A stretch of DNA of 46,892 bases from a bacterium (lineage in GTDB: Bacteria; SAR324; XYD2-FULL-50-16): contig JAHJRI010000395.1 of assembly GCA_018830885.1 (NCBI GenBank), forward strand, positions 1-46,892, written 5' to 3'. Position numbers and translations under genes: made by a program. Positions 1 through 8,900 of the stretch are shown here, one piece after another. Position 1 is the stretch's first letter. Every line of letters begins with the position of its first letter. Below the pieces are notes generated by a model. The model did no database searches. It was not told the origin of the DNA and was given only the letters and a program-made list of their open reading frames with translations.

Positions 1-399
1 AACGGCTTTAATCTGGAGATAGGCTTTTATCTGGGGCCCCAATTCTTCAAGAGAGCCCCGGGATTTTAAATTATTCTTCAGATAAAATTCAGTGACCGCT
101 TTATCAGATACATCCGGCTGAAAGCGCTGACCAAATTCAGGGTACTTTTCTGCCAGTTTCTTCAATGCGTTCATTTGAAGCTTTTGTTCCAGCCGGTTGT
201 GAAGCTCCAGCCTGAGATCGTTGATCTGTTTGTCTTCAATCTCCTGAATCGTAACCGGTTGATTGTCCACATGTGCAATAATGTGATTTTTGTTATTGAT
301 CTCCGTTTCATTACTGGCTGCTTTCAGGGGAAAACTGACAGAAATGGCCATCATCATGACCAGGAGCGATAATCCAATTTGAGTACAGATGTTTTTCAT
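1..399 (-). CDS. Exported SurA-N-like protein, N-terminal part (runs off the left edge)
   Basis: This reading frame is open from an ATG at 399 to the window edge (133 codons), so only the N-terminus is seen. Residues 1 to about 28 form a signal peptide: Lys3, a hydrophobic LSLLVMMMAISVSF core and a likely cleavage after LKAA. The mature part begins with a segment like the N-terminal domain of SurA-type chaperones and peptidyl-prolyl isomerases (IIAHVDNQPVTIQEIED), followed by a charged helical region with LKKLAEKYPEF and FYLKNNL. Similar N-terminal regions occur both in periplasmic parvulin-like chaperones and in periplasmic thioredoxin/DsbA-like proteins; the missing C-terminus decides which. 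A periplasmic protein-folding role is inference. Upstream of the ATG lies GGGGAAGTA, a reasonable ribosome binding site. Confidence 0.6.
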   Translation of the reverse strand, partial: MKNICTQIGLSLLVMMMAISVSFPLKAASNETEINNKNHIIAHVDNQPVTIQEIEDKQINDLRLELHNRLEQKLQMNALKKLAEKYPEFGQRFQPDVSDKAVTEFYLKNNLKSRGSLEELGPQIKAYLQIKAV

Positions 400-565
400 T
401 ACTTCCCCGTCATGGTGACACTGGCAGCTTGTTTTCATATAATCGTTCTGTTGGGCATTTCATGTGAAAGAGCGTTAACTTTCTGTTTTCTGGCGAGAAT
501 CGCAGACTCATTCTCATTCTTCGTTGTGCCCGACAGAGCATGATGGTTTGCATGAGAACGCTGGA

Positions 566-1576
566 TCAGGCTTCAAAGGCTGTAAGCAGTGAATCCTTGT
601 CTTGAAAGAGATTTTGGATATCTTCGCCTATCTCTGCCGGGATCTTCTCCTTCTGCCGGGCAAACTGAAAGAAGATGTCCAGAGAGTGGATCATGGTCTC
701 CATGTCTTCCTTCGTCGGGTTCATCAGTCGTATGAACCAGCCTTCCAGAAAATTTCTAAGTTTCCGGGCTTTCAAGTCCTGCAGTTGGGTGATCTCTTTC
801 TCCTCACAGTAGTCGTTGACCAATACTTCAACATCCTCAAGGGTTCTTTCCCGGGTCTCTTCATCCAGGGTCAGTTCAGCGGCCAGGTATTCACCAAACT
901 CTTCCAGTACTGCTTCAAAGGGCGATGCGACCACCGGGGCGAGACCTTCTGTCTCATCGTCAACCATTTCATTGACCATGGACTCTGTCGAGCGACCGGT
1001 CTGAATGGCACCTTCAAGACCTGATCCCTCCATTTTTTCCTGCAGGTAGTCAGCCCAGGTCTGATCGTAATTATTCAGCATCTGATTCAACTCTTTCAAG
1101 TCGATCTCAGTTTCCGGATGTTGAATTTGTGACCAGGTGCGATAAAACATCGCGACGATGATCTGATTCAGAAATGCAGGAGCTTCTTCCTGTTCCATAA
1201 AATACAGGATGGCATGAACCATCATGCTTTTATCGGCATTCTGAGCCTTTTCGAATCGAATCCGCATCGTCTGAAGGGTTTCCTTCAACTTTTGATTAAA
1301 TTCCGGTGTTGCGATAGCCTCGATTTGATCAGGGGCCTTTTCATGTTCTGAAACCACCCGGTTCACTTCGTCTGCTGTAAAAGCGATGCTTTCCAGTTCA
1401 GGCTCAAATATCAGGCTGGGCAGATTCTTCAAATTCTGTTTAACTTTTGAAGGTGAGATTCGCCGTTGTGAAGGCTTCATTGCCTGCAATTTTCGTTTTG
1501 TAGCAAATTTCTTCTGTTGCTTATTCTTTTGCCGCTTGGCAATGCCTGCTTTCTTCTGTTTCTTTTTCTTAGCCAT
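566..1576 (-). CDS. Hypothetical protein with Lys-rich N-terminus
   Basis: A 336-residue frame starting at ATG 1576. I do not recognise the family. The first 30 residues are strongly basic (MAKKKKQKKAGIAKRQKNKQ), like a nucleic-acid or ribosome-binding tail, while the rest is acidic and helical, with stretches such as DDETEG and LTLDEETRERTLEDVEVLVNDY. There is no signal peptide, membrane segment or cysteine cluster typical of a metal site. The size, clean start and absence of a better frame on the other strand support a real gene. A soluble cytoplasmic protein is inferred. It is transcribed away from radA, and the 259-base gap between them presumably holds both promoters. Confidence 0.6.
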   Translation of the reverse strand: MAKKKKQKKAGIAKRQKNKQQKKFATKRKLQAMKPSQRRISPSKVKQNLKNLPSLIFEPELESIAFTADEVNRVVSEHEKAPDQIEAIATPEFNQKLKETLQTMRIRFEKAQNADKSMMVHAILYFMEQEEAPAFLNQIIVAMFYRTWSQIQHPETEIDLKELNQMLNNYDQTWADYLQEKMEGSGLEGAIQTGRSTESMVNEMVDDETEGLAPVVASPFEAVLEEFGEYLAAELTLDEETRERTLEDVEVLVNDYCEEKEITQLQDLKARKLRNFLEGWFIRLMNPTKEDMETMIHSLDIFFQFARQKEKIPAEIGEDIQNLFQDKDSLLTAFEA

Positions 1577-1835
1577 GGGATTTTGGTTTATTTTTGAAAT
1601 CCAGGTCAGTGCGCAAAGGATTCAGACGAATTATCGGTTGCGTCACAGATCATCAGGTGATTACTGTAAGGAATCGGATGTGAAGGTAGCGACACTTTTT
1701 TAAAGGCTGATACGCAGGTGAGTGAACTGATTCAACCGTCGGTATCAAGAATGGGTGGTTGCTCAAATTCTCAGCCGTTGATATTCAAGAATACTCGAAA
1801 ACCATAGATGAAATCAACCTAAATCGGGTGCGAGT

Positions 1836-3188
1836 TTGAGTAAAATAAAACCGGAATATGTGTGTCAATCCTGTGGTGCCAGGTTTCCAAAATGGACGGG
1901 TCGGTGCGGTCATTGTGGTGAATGGGATACCCTGGTGGAAAAGGTGCTGGAAACAAAAAAAACCTGGGTGGCATCTGAAAACCATCCCCAGTCTCTGGGG
2001 GCGATTACCGTCCATGAGTCCGAAGAGCGATGGGTAACCCAGGTCCATGAATTTGACAGGGTAGTCGGCGGGGGCATTATTCGCGGGTCTGTCGGTCTTT
2101 TGGGAGGCAGTCCGGGTGTCGGGAAATCAACCCTGATACTGCAGCTCCTGGCCCGCCTGGCAAAAAACCGGTTGAAAGTGCTCTACGTTTCAGGAGAAGA
2201 GTCTGCCAATCAGATCAAACACCGTGCAGACCGCCTGCTGATTCAGCAGGATAAGCTACTGGTACTCATTGCTTCCAACCTGGAACAGATCCTGGATTGC
2301 CTCAGGGCGGACCAACCTGACTTTGTTGTGATCGATTCGATCCAGACCCTGTACACGGACCAACTGACGGCAAGCCCCGGTACAGTGTCACAAGTGCGTG
2401 AATCGGCAGGGGTCCTGATGAAGCATGCGAAACAGACCAACACGGGAGTCATGCTGATTGGTCATGTTACAAAGGAGGGAGACATTGCCGGCCCCAGGAC
2501 ACTGGAACATATGGTGGATTACGTTCTCTATCTTGAAGGGGAAAAAAAGGAGCAGCAACGGATTTTGAGGTCCGTTAAAAACCGTTTCGGCACAGTGAAC
2601 GAAGTCGGGCTTTTTAAAATGACAGCCAAGGGGCTGGTGGAAATCAGCAAGCCCAACTCGCTGTTTATCGATCGGTTTCTCTCGACGCATCCAGGAACTG
2701 CTGTTTTTTCAGCCAGAGAGGGTTCCCGCACCATTTTCCTGGAAATCCAGGTCCTGGTCGGTGATACCCAGCAGAACAATCCTGCCCGGACAGCCATGGG
2801 GATGGACCGAAACCGGCTGCAGTTGATCATCGCGGTTCTGGAAAAGCACTTGAATATGAATTTCAGTCATAATGACATTTACGTGAACCTGGCTGGCGGA
2901 TTTCGAGTCTTTGAGCCGGCTATCGATTTGGCCTTGATGGCAGCACTGTTATCCAGTCATCTGAACGTTGCGCTGCCTGAAAAATCGGTATTTTTTGGCG
3001 AAATCTCGCTGACAGGGGAGTTCCGAAGCGTTTCAGGTATGGAGGAGCGCCTGTATGAGAGTCAGCGCTGTGGCTTTAAGCGGGTCTTTCTGCCTGCTCA
3101 GAGTCTGAAACCCTCCGGCATGTCAAACTTGACGATTGAGGTCAACCCGGTCCGCGATATTCATGAGCTCAGGGAGGTCCTGGCGTGA
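1836..3188 (+). CDS. radA: DNA repair protein RadA (Sms)
   Basis: A 450-residue protein of normal RadA length. It opens with the C4 zinc finger (Cys10, Cys13, Cys24, Cys27), then a RecA-like ATPase core with Walker A GGSPGVGKST at residues 90-99, Walker B-like VVIDSIQT and the RadA-specific KNRFG motif near residue 248. The C-terminal third is the Lon-protease-like domain (NDIYVNLAGGF, SLTGEFRSV). In the family, RadA promotes branch migration in homologous recombination and repair. The start is a TTG at 1836: the in-frame upstream stretch has no usable ATG, and ATG 1808 and GTG 1828 run quickly into stops. The gene is followed 39 bases on by the YggU-family gene, so they may be cotranscribed. 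Confidence 0.95.
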   Translation: MSKIKPEYVCQSCGARFPKWTGRCGHCGEWDTLVEKVLETKKTWVASENHPQSLGAITVHESEERWVTQVHEFDRVVGGGIIRGSVGLLGGSPGVGKSTLILQLLARLAKNRLKVLYVSGEESANQIKHRADRLLIQQDKLLVLIASNLEQILDCLRADQPDFVVIDSIQTLYTDQLTASPGTVSQVRESAGVLMKHAKQTNTGVMLIGHVTKEGDIAGPRTLEHMVDYVLYLEGEKKEQQRILRSVKNRFGTVNEVGLFKMTAKGLVEISKPNSLFIDRFLSTHPGTAVFSAREGSRTIFLEIQVLVGDTQQNNPARTAMGMDRNRLQLIIAVLEKHLNMNFSHNDIYVNLAGGFRVFEPAIDLALMAALLSSHLNVALPEKSVFFGEISLTGEFRSVSGMEERLYESQRCGFKRVFLPAQSLKPSGMSNLTIEVNPVRDIHELREVLA

Positions 3189-3227
3189 AAATGGAAGGTG
3201 AAACAAAGAGAATGGTTTTAATAAAAA

Positions 3228-3533
3228 ATGGCGAAACCGTACGAGATTGATGGAAATAAATTAAGACTCCAGATACAGGTTCAACCCCGGAGTTCATCCA
3301 ATCAATGGGGCAGAGTCGTCGATCATCAGTGGATTCAACTCCGCATCACCTCTGCCCCGGTTGATGGTGCCGCGAATAAGAGCTGTCTGAAACTCATTGC
3401 CAAGCGTTTTAAAACAGCAAAGTCGATGGTCAATATCGTCCGGGGTGAAAAGAGTCGATACAAAACGATTACGATCGAGGGCTGCGACCCGGAACGTTTG
3501 CAGGCGTTTTTGGATGATTACCCGATTGCTTGA
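3228..3533 (+). CDS. YggU/DUF167 family protein
   Basis: A 101-residue protein matching the small YggU (DUF167, UPF0235) family over its full length: the N-terminal LRLQIQVQPRSSSN, the central APVDGAANKSCLKLIAKRF block and the ending IVRGEKSRYKTITIEG are the family landmarks. The biochemical role of the family is not established. It starts at ATG 3228, 39 bases after radA on the same strand. Its last 65 bases overlap the 3' end of the convergent KR-DH reading frame of the PfaA-like synthase. The overlapping part of this protein (GCDPERLQAFLDDYPIA) looks normal for the family, so the overlap appears to be real. Confidence 0.85.
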   Translation: MAKPYEIDGNKLRLQIQVQPRSSSNQWGRVVDHQWIQLRITSAPVDGAANKSCLKLIAKRFKTAKSMVNIVRGEKSRYKTITIEGCDPERLQAFLDDYPIA

Positions 3534-5964
3534 ATTTCCGGTTCAGATTTTTGCTGATGGCTGCCTCGGCACCTTCAAACCGGGAGTAGATAGCCCCCTT
3601 TGCATCGTGAGAGATGACTGTCGCCAATATTTTTGATTGACTGCTTTCCGTGATCGTCAGGGTAATAAAAAAGTCTATGGAAAAAGGAACAGTCCTGAAA
3701 AAAGACCCCTTCTGAATTTTCAACGGCAGGCTGCCTGCTTCGTAAAACTGTCTGGCCCAGATCAGTAAGCCTTGCAGACAGGCATCGTCGGCAAAATAAT
3801 TGAACCCATCCAACGGGAATTGTCCCTGGTTTTTCTCTCCTGATGCCGGCGTATTGCATCTGAGAACGAGCTTATTCCGATCGATCTGCAGCAGATGGGT
3901 CACATTTCTGAACATCGGCCCGTGGAACAGGGTTCCATTTGTATAATACTCGGCCGCGGGTTGTTCAACGACCGATTCAATCGCCAGTTCAGGCAGGGTT
4001 TGCACGGTATCCCTTTTCCTGGAGAGGAAAACCCGGGATCCGTAATGGAATACGGGTTTTCCCTGGGGGTTCCGGCTGGCGATACGGACATCAAATTCAA
4101 CCCCACCATCCGTTTCATTCTTGCGGATTTCTTTGATATCCACGAAAACCGGCTTGTCGGCCGGATCATTGAATATGATTCCTTTAAAAACCTGAGCATT
4201 TTCAAAAGTGTGGAGCTGGAATCCGGGATAGAGACGTGCACAACTGTCGGCCATCCAGGAAACGGCTGTTATCAGTGGCAGAACGGGTTCACCATCGATG
4301 GTGTGGTCCTGTAGAAAGGGATTTAAAGCTGGTGACAGCGTTCTGCAGATTCGATAGCTTTTCAAATCGGATGTCAGTTTTCTGGGGGTGGTCATTGAGC
4401 TGCCGATAACCACTTGTGCAGTATCCGCCAGGTCTTGACTCAAACCGTCCACCATCATTGTTGTACCGACAGGAACCGGGATGATTTCGATCTGCCGTTC
4501 GAGAAAGAGATTTTTCAAGGCCGGTGTCACCATTCCGCCATCCCAGGGCCCCCAGTTATACGCGATGACATGGCAGGCCGGGAAGTGGTGTTTGAAACTG
4601 TACGAAACCTTGTTGAGAATTTCATTGGCCGCAGCATAGTCTGATTGTGCTTCATTGCCGTAAAAACCCGCAGCCGAAGAGAATAATACCAGATAGGTCA
4701 GTTTTTCCAGAGAAACGACGTTGAGCAGGCTGTTGAGCCCGCTGATTTTTGTTGCATAGACGGTTTCAAATTCCGCTGCCGTTTTGTTTTCGATGAGCTT
4801 GTCGGCCAGCACCCCGGCACCATGAATAATGCCGGTGATGGTTCCAAGTTCCGCGATAACCGGTTTTAGTTTCTGCGCCAGGGTCACACCGTCATTGATA
4901 TCGGCGGAAAGATAGGTTACCATGCTGCCCGCGGACTTGATTTCACGAATGGTGTGGTTGATATCCCGGCCGGCAATGATCTGTCTAAGCCTGGCAGCGA
5001 TTTTCATTGGTGTCGGCTTTTCCCCGTCCGCGATAAATGCGTCCATACACCGTTTTTTCAATTCAGTGTCATCGAAACAGTTTTTTGCCCAGTCAGGTTC
5101 TCCAGGGGGGATTTCCGATCTGCCCAGCAAAATGAATCTGCAGCGGTATCGCTTCGCCAGTTCCATAACACAGGCGGCAGTGACTCCCTTACCACCGCCA
5201 CTGACGAGAAATACGGACGATGTATCGATTCTGGCATCAGCCAGATGGACTTGTGTGGCCACACTCTGTGTATCAGCGGTTAATGTGCATCGCCCGGTTG
5301 AGGCGTATCCGACTTCCGTGATTCTGCTGTCAGAATCCGACATTTCTGCGACGATTCTGTCAGCGGCTTCTGAATCCTTGATCTCCGGGGACAGATCGAT
5401 GGCCCGACAGAAAACGGCTTCCCATTCAATATTGGCAGTCTTGAGCAGGCCGTTCAACCCACCGGCAAGCGGACTGGCATCATTGTCCATCTGGTATCCC
5501 AGCCTTCCATTGATCCGGGTGACGGACATGAATACCGCACGCTGTCTGGATGCCGCCTCGGTTAAAGGTCTGGCCAAGTGTTTCGCAATTAGAAAAACCT
5601 GTTGCAATATCTGTTTTTCAACATCAGCAAATCGTTCTTTAGCGGAAAGATCAAAACTTCGTCGGGGATGGAGGTGGATAAAAGCAGCGATGGGTCCGTC
5701 TGTCTCTTGTATCTGCTTGAGGGTTTCTACCAGAGTTGTCTCGTCAGTATCTTTCAGCGCAACAACACGGGCTGTGCCGGACTGGGTCTTGCCAGGCGTG
5801 ATCAGCCCGGTTGGAAGCCGCAGAACGACAATGTGTTGCCAGCCTTTTTTCCCCAGGGCGTCGATCAACGCCAATGTCATCGGTGTGCCGTCATCACTCA
5901 CGAGGCATACGGCATCCCCGTGGGGAACGCTTTCGAGCAGGTCCGGTGCTGGAAGCTGTTTCAA
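3469..5964 (-). CDS. PfaA-like synthase, C-terminal part: ketoreductase and dehydratase
   Basis: An 831-residue frame with the last two domains of a PfaA-type synthase. Counting from the nominal TTG, residues about 250-540 are a ketoreductase with nucleotide-binding SGGGKGV (255-261) and catalytic Ser430, Tyr443 and Asn447 (FSSAAGF, SDYAAANE). Residues about 545-800 are a double-hot-dog dehydratase with catalytic His554 in HTIDGEPVLPL and a downstream DDACLQG motif. The only possible start near the beginning is TTG 5964, with no Shine-Dalgarno sequence; the frame is open upstream through the A10 run and encodes a linker-like stretch (TEELIHPIERKTVRLK) before LPAPDLLES. This strongly suggests that the frame is the 3' part of the preceding gene, joined by a -1 shift, and not an independent gene. 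It acts on beta-keto and beta-hydroxy intermediates held on the ACPs. Confidence 0.88.
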   Translation of the reverse strand: MKQLPAPDLLESVPHGDAVCLVSDDGTPMTLALIDALGKKGWQHIVVLRLPTGLITPGKTQSGTARVVALKDTDETTLVETLKQIQETDGPIAAFIHLHPRRSFDLSAKERFADVEKQILQQVFLIAKHLARPLTEAASRQRAVFMSVTRINGRLGYQMDNDASPLAGGLNGLLKTANIEWEAVFCRAIDLSPEIKDSEAADRIVAEMSDSDSRITEVGYASTGRCTLTADTQSVATQVHLADARIDTSSVFLVSGGGKGVTAACVMELAKRYRCRFILLGRSEIPPGEPDWAKNCFDDTELKKRCMDAFIADGEKPTPMKIAARLRQIIAGRDINHTIREIKSAGSMVTYLSADINDGVTLAQKLKPVIAELGTITGIIHGAGVLADKLIENKTAAEFETVYATKISGLNSLLNVVSLEKLTYLVLFSSAAGFYGNEAQSDYAAANEILNKVSYSFKHHFPACHVIAYNWGPWDGGMVTPALKNLFLERQIEIIPVPVGTTMMVDGLSQDLADTAQVVIGSSMTTPRKLTSDLKSYRICRTLSPALNPFLQDHTIDGEPVLPLITAVSWMADSCARLYPGFQLHTFENAQVFKGIIFNDPADKPVFVDIKEIRKNETDGGVEFDVRIASRNPQGKPVFHYGSRVFLSRKRDTVQTLPELAIESVVEQPAAEYYTNGTLFHGPMFRNVTHLLQIDRNKLVLRCNTPASGEKNQGQFPLDGFNYFADDACLQGLLIWARQFYEAGSLPLKIQKGSFFRTVPFSIDFFITLTITESSQSKILATVISHDAKGAIYSRFEGAEAAISKNLNRKFKQSGNHPKTPANVPGRSPRS

Positions 5965-5993
5965 CCGGACTGTTTTTCGCTCAATGGGGTGGA

Positions 5994-8900
5994 TCAGTTC
6001 TTCAGTTTTTTTTTTGATGCGGGTACTGCCGTGGTTTCGGTTACCTGGGTCATCCTGTCGATAATCTGGGCCAGGGTGCGCAGTTCAGAAAGCTCCTCGG
6101 GGTTAATTTCCGGAAGTTCTGGAAGTCGCTCTTGAATACCGTTGAGAATTTCAACCCGCTTGATTGAATCAATTCCCAGGTCTGCTTCCATATCCATATT
6201 CAGTTCCAGCATTTCAGACTGGTATCCGGTTTTTTCACTGACCACTTCCAGCAATGTTTGGGATAGTGTGGCTCGATCGATCCCGGTTCCTGAGATAGCG
6301 GCCGGAACAGCTGCGAATGTTTTGCCGGGAATGTTTCCGGTTTGGGAAGCAGGCACCATGTGCGCAACAATTTGCGCCAGAGTCCTCAGTTCGGATAGAT
6401 CTTCCGGATTGACCGCTGGCAGATCAGGCAGTTTTTCCTGGATACCGTTGAGAATTTCGACCCGTTTGATGGAGTCAATTCCCAGATCGGCTTCCATATC
6501 CATGTTCAGTTCCAGCATTTCGGACTGGTATCCAGTTTTTTCACTGACCACCTCCAGGAGTATCCGGACCAGGCGGTCTCTGTTCATCCCCCCGGCATCA
6601 TTGGCTGAAGGTGTTTTTACCGATTGTTCCTTTTGTGAAGACGCACCGATGCCACTTTCTTTTTGTGGTGACATGTGATCGATCACCTGTCTCAGTGTTC
6701 TCAGCGCGGACAGCTCTTCCGGATTCACGGATGGCAAGTCCGGCATCTTCTCCTGGATACCGTTGAGTATCTCAACCCGTTTGATGGAGTCGATTCCCAG
6801 ATCCGCTTCCATATCCATATCCAGTTCCAGCATTTCAGCCTGGTAACCTGTTTTCTCGCTGACCACAGCCAATAATGCTTTTTCAAGGGCTTCCTGGGTG
6901 TTCTTCGGGTTGGACGTGCTGGAATCTGGAGCCGGCCTTGGCACCGGTGGGATGTAGGATTCAGTCATGGGTGCCGGTGGAGGCGTCGTTGGCATGGTGA
7001 CGGGAGGCCTCGGGGGTGCTGTGACTGTCGAATGGTAGACCGGTTTTTGCAGAGGTGGGGATGAGAGCGGCTGAAACTGGCCGTTCGAACCGGTTACCAG
7101 GCTCTGCTGTTGTCTCAGAATTTCAAATGAGTTCTGTGAATATGCCGCCTGCTGTTGCAGATACTGTTCATGTATATGGAGTGTATCTCCCTGGTGTTTG
7201 TGAAATTGGGCGATGCTTTGGGCCACTTCCGGTGACATGGCAGTCGATCCGGCCTGAATCTGTTGCTGCATGATCTGGAAGAAGCTCCTGGAGTATTCAC
7301 TCTGGCTGTTCAGAAACTGTTCATGGAGATGCAGGGTTTCGCTCTGATGATGATGGAAATTGGCCAGGTTGCGCTCAAGGGTTTCAATGGCAAAGACGGA
7401 TCCTTCTCTCCTCTGGTCTGTCTGAGGTGTAATGGTGATTTCTGTTTCTGTTCTGGTCATTGCTGGTTTTTGAATCTCTGTTGAGACAATCGGTTGAGGC
7501 GCGGGAGGTATCCCAGATTGGATTTTGTGCCCGTCGTTTAAGGCCTCTTCAAATGCCTTTTTGGTTTTTTCACTGACGTAATTCATTCCACCAAGTTGCA
7601 AGGTCATGGCTGTTTTCTTGATTTCCCTGGTTTCAGGAATGCGTTGATACGGGTCGATGTCACCGATGGGCAGCCCGGCTACCCTCAGACGCATGACGGC
7701 TTCCCGAAATTGACGGTCACTGTCTTTTTTGGCGCTGGCATTCAAGGCCACAGAGATATAGTTTTTTCCCTGAAGAATATTGTCAACGAGTTTTGAGAGA
7801 ATACTCTGGGGGCCAAATTCGATAAAAATGGTTCCGCCGTCATTGTAAATGTTTGCAATCTCATCCTTGAACCGCACAGAATTCAAAATATGATCCTGAA
7901 GTGTCGTCTGGATCACTTTCGGATCTTTGCTGTATGGCTTTCCGCTGGCGTTGGAATATACACTGCATTGGGGTTTGGAAAACCTGGCGGCTTTAATGGC
8001 GTCGGCAAATGGTTTTTGGGCATGTCCAACCAGTGGTGTATGAAACGCTGCGGATACACCTAGGAGAACAGTGCGGTACTTCAGTTTTTTCAGATGCTTC
8101 TGGACCGCAATCACATCATTCGTGGGACCTGCCAGGACCACCTGATTTCTGGAATTCATATTGGCGATGGTGACTTCCGGGAAATCGGTGATTTCTGTTT
8201 CGAGGTTCTCAACATCTCCCATCACGGCCAGCATACTGCCGGCGTCAAAATTGGGATCATCCGGAGCGGCCATTGCCTTTCCCCGGGCCTTCGCCAGTTT
8301 GAAATAATCCTTGGTGGTCAAGACATTCGCTGCCCAGAGTGCGGTCAACTCTCCAAAACTGTGTCCGGCAACAAAATCCGGTTTTAGGCCCGCCTGGCTG
8401 AGTATCTGCATCTGCCCGGCGCTGAACACACCAATCGCGGGCTGGGCATTTTCTGTAAGCTGTAGTCGCGACGCCTGTTCCTTTTTCTCATTCTTATCGA
8501 AACTGGGCGGAGGGTAGACAATATCTGAAAGCGGGTTGAGTCCCTCTTCGATAAAGAGTTCGTCCATGGCAATCTGACTCTCCATCAACGGTGGGAAATT
8601 GTAAACAAGCTCTTTTCCCATGTCGATGTATGGCGATCCCTGCCCTGCGAACAGAGCGACCACTTTCCCCTTGGGATCAATACCCGTCTTTCTGAAGAAA
8701 ACGCCCTGGGGCAGATCCCATAACTCATCTTCCCCCTTTTCCCTGAGCGTTTCGATACCCCGTTTTAAAAGTTCAGCCGCTTCTGCAGCGGAATCAGCGA
8801 CAAACCCGATCCGGGCATAGTCCTCTGCAGGTTGAATGGTACGACTGGAATCCGAAAACCGGTAAAAAGTCTGCTCTGTCTGATCGGTCTCCAGTTCCTC

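Noticed and set aside
4922-6064. Plus-strand frame of 380 codons opposite the KR-DH and ACP region
   Set aside because: It is a shadow of the minus-strand synthase, whose translation shows clear domains. Its own product is Ser/Arg-rich and unlike any family.
6142-6678. Plus-strand frame with internal repeats opposite the ACP domains
   Set aside because: The repeats are explained by the tandem ACP coding sequence on the other strand.
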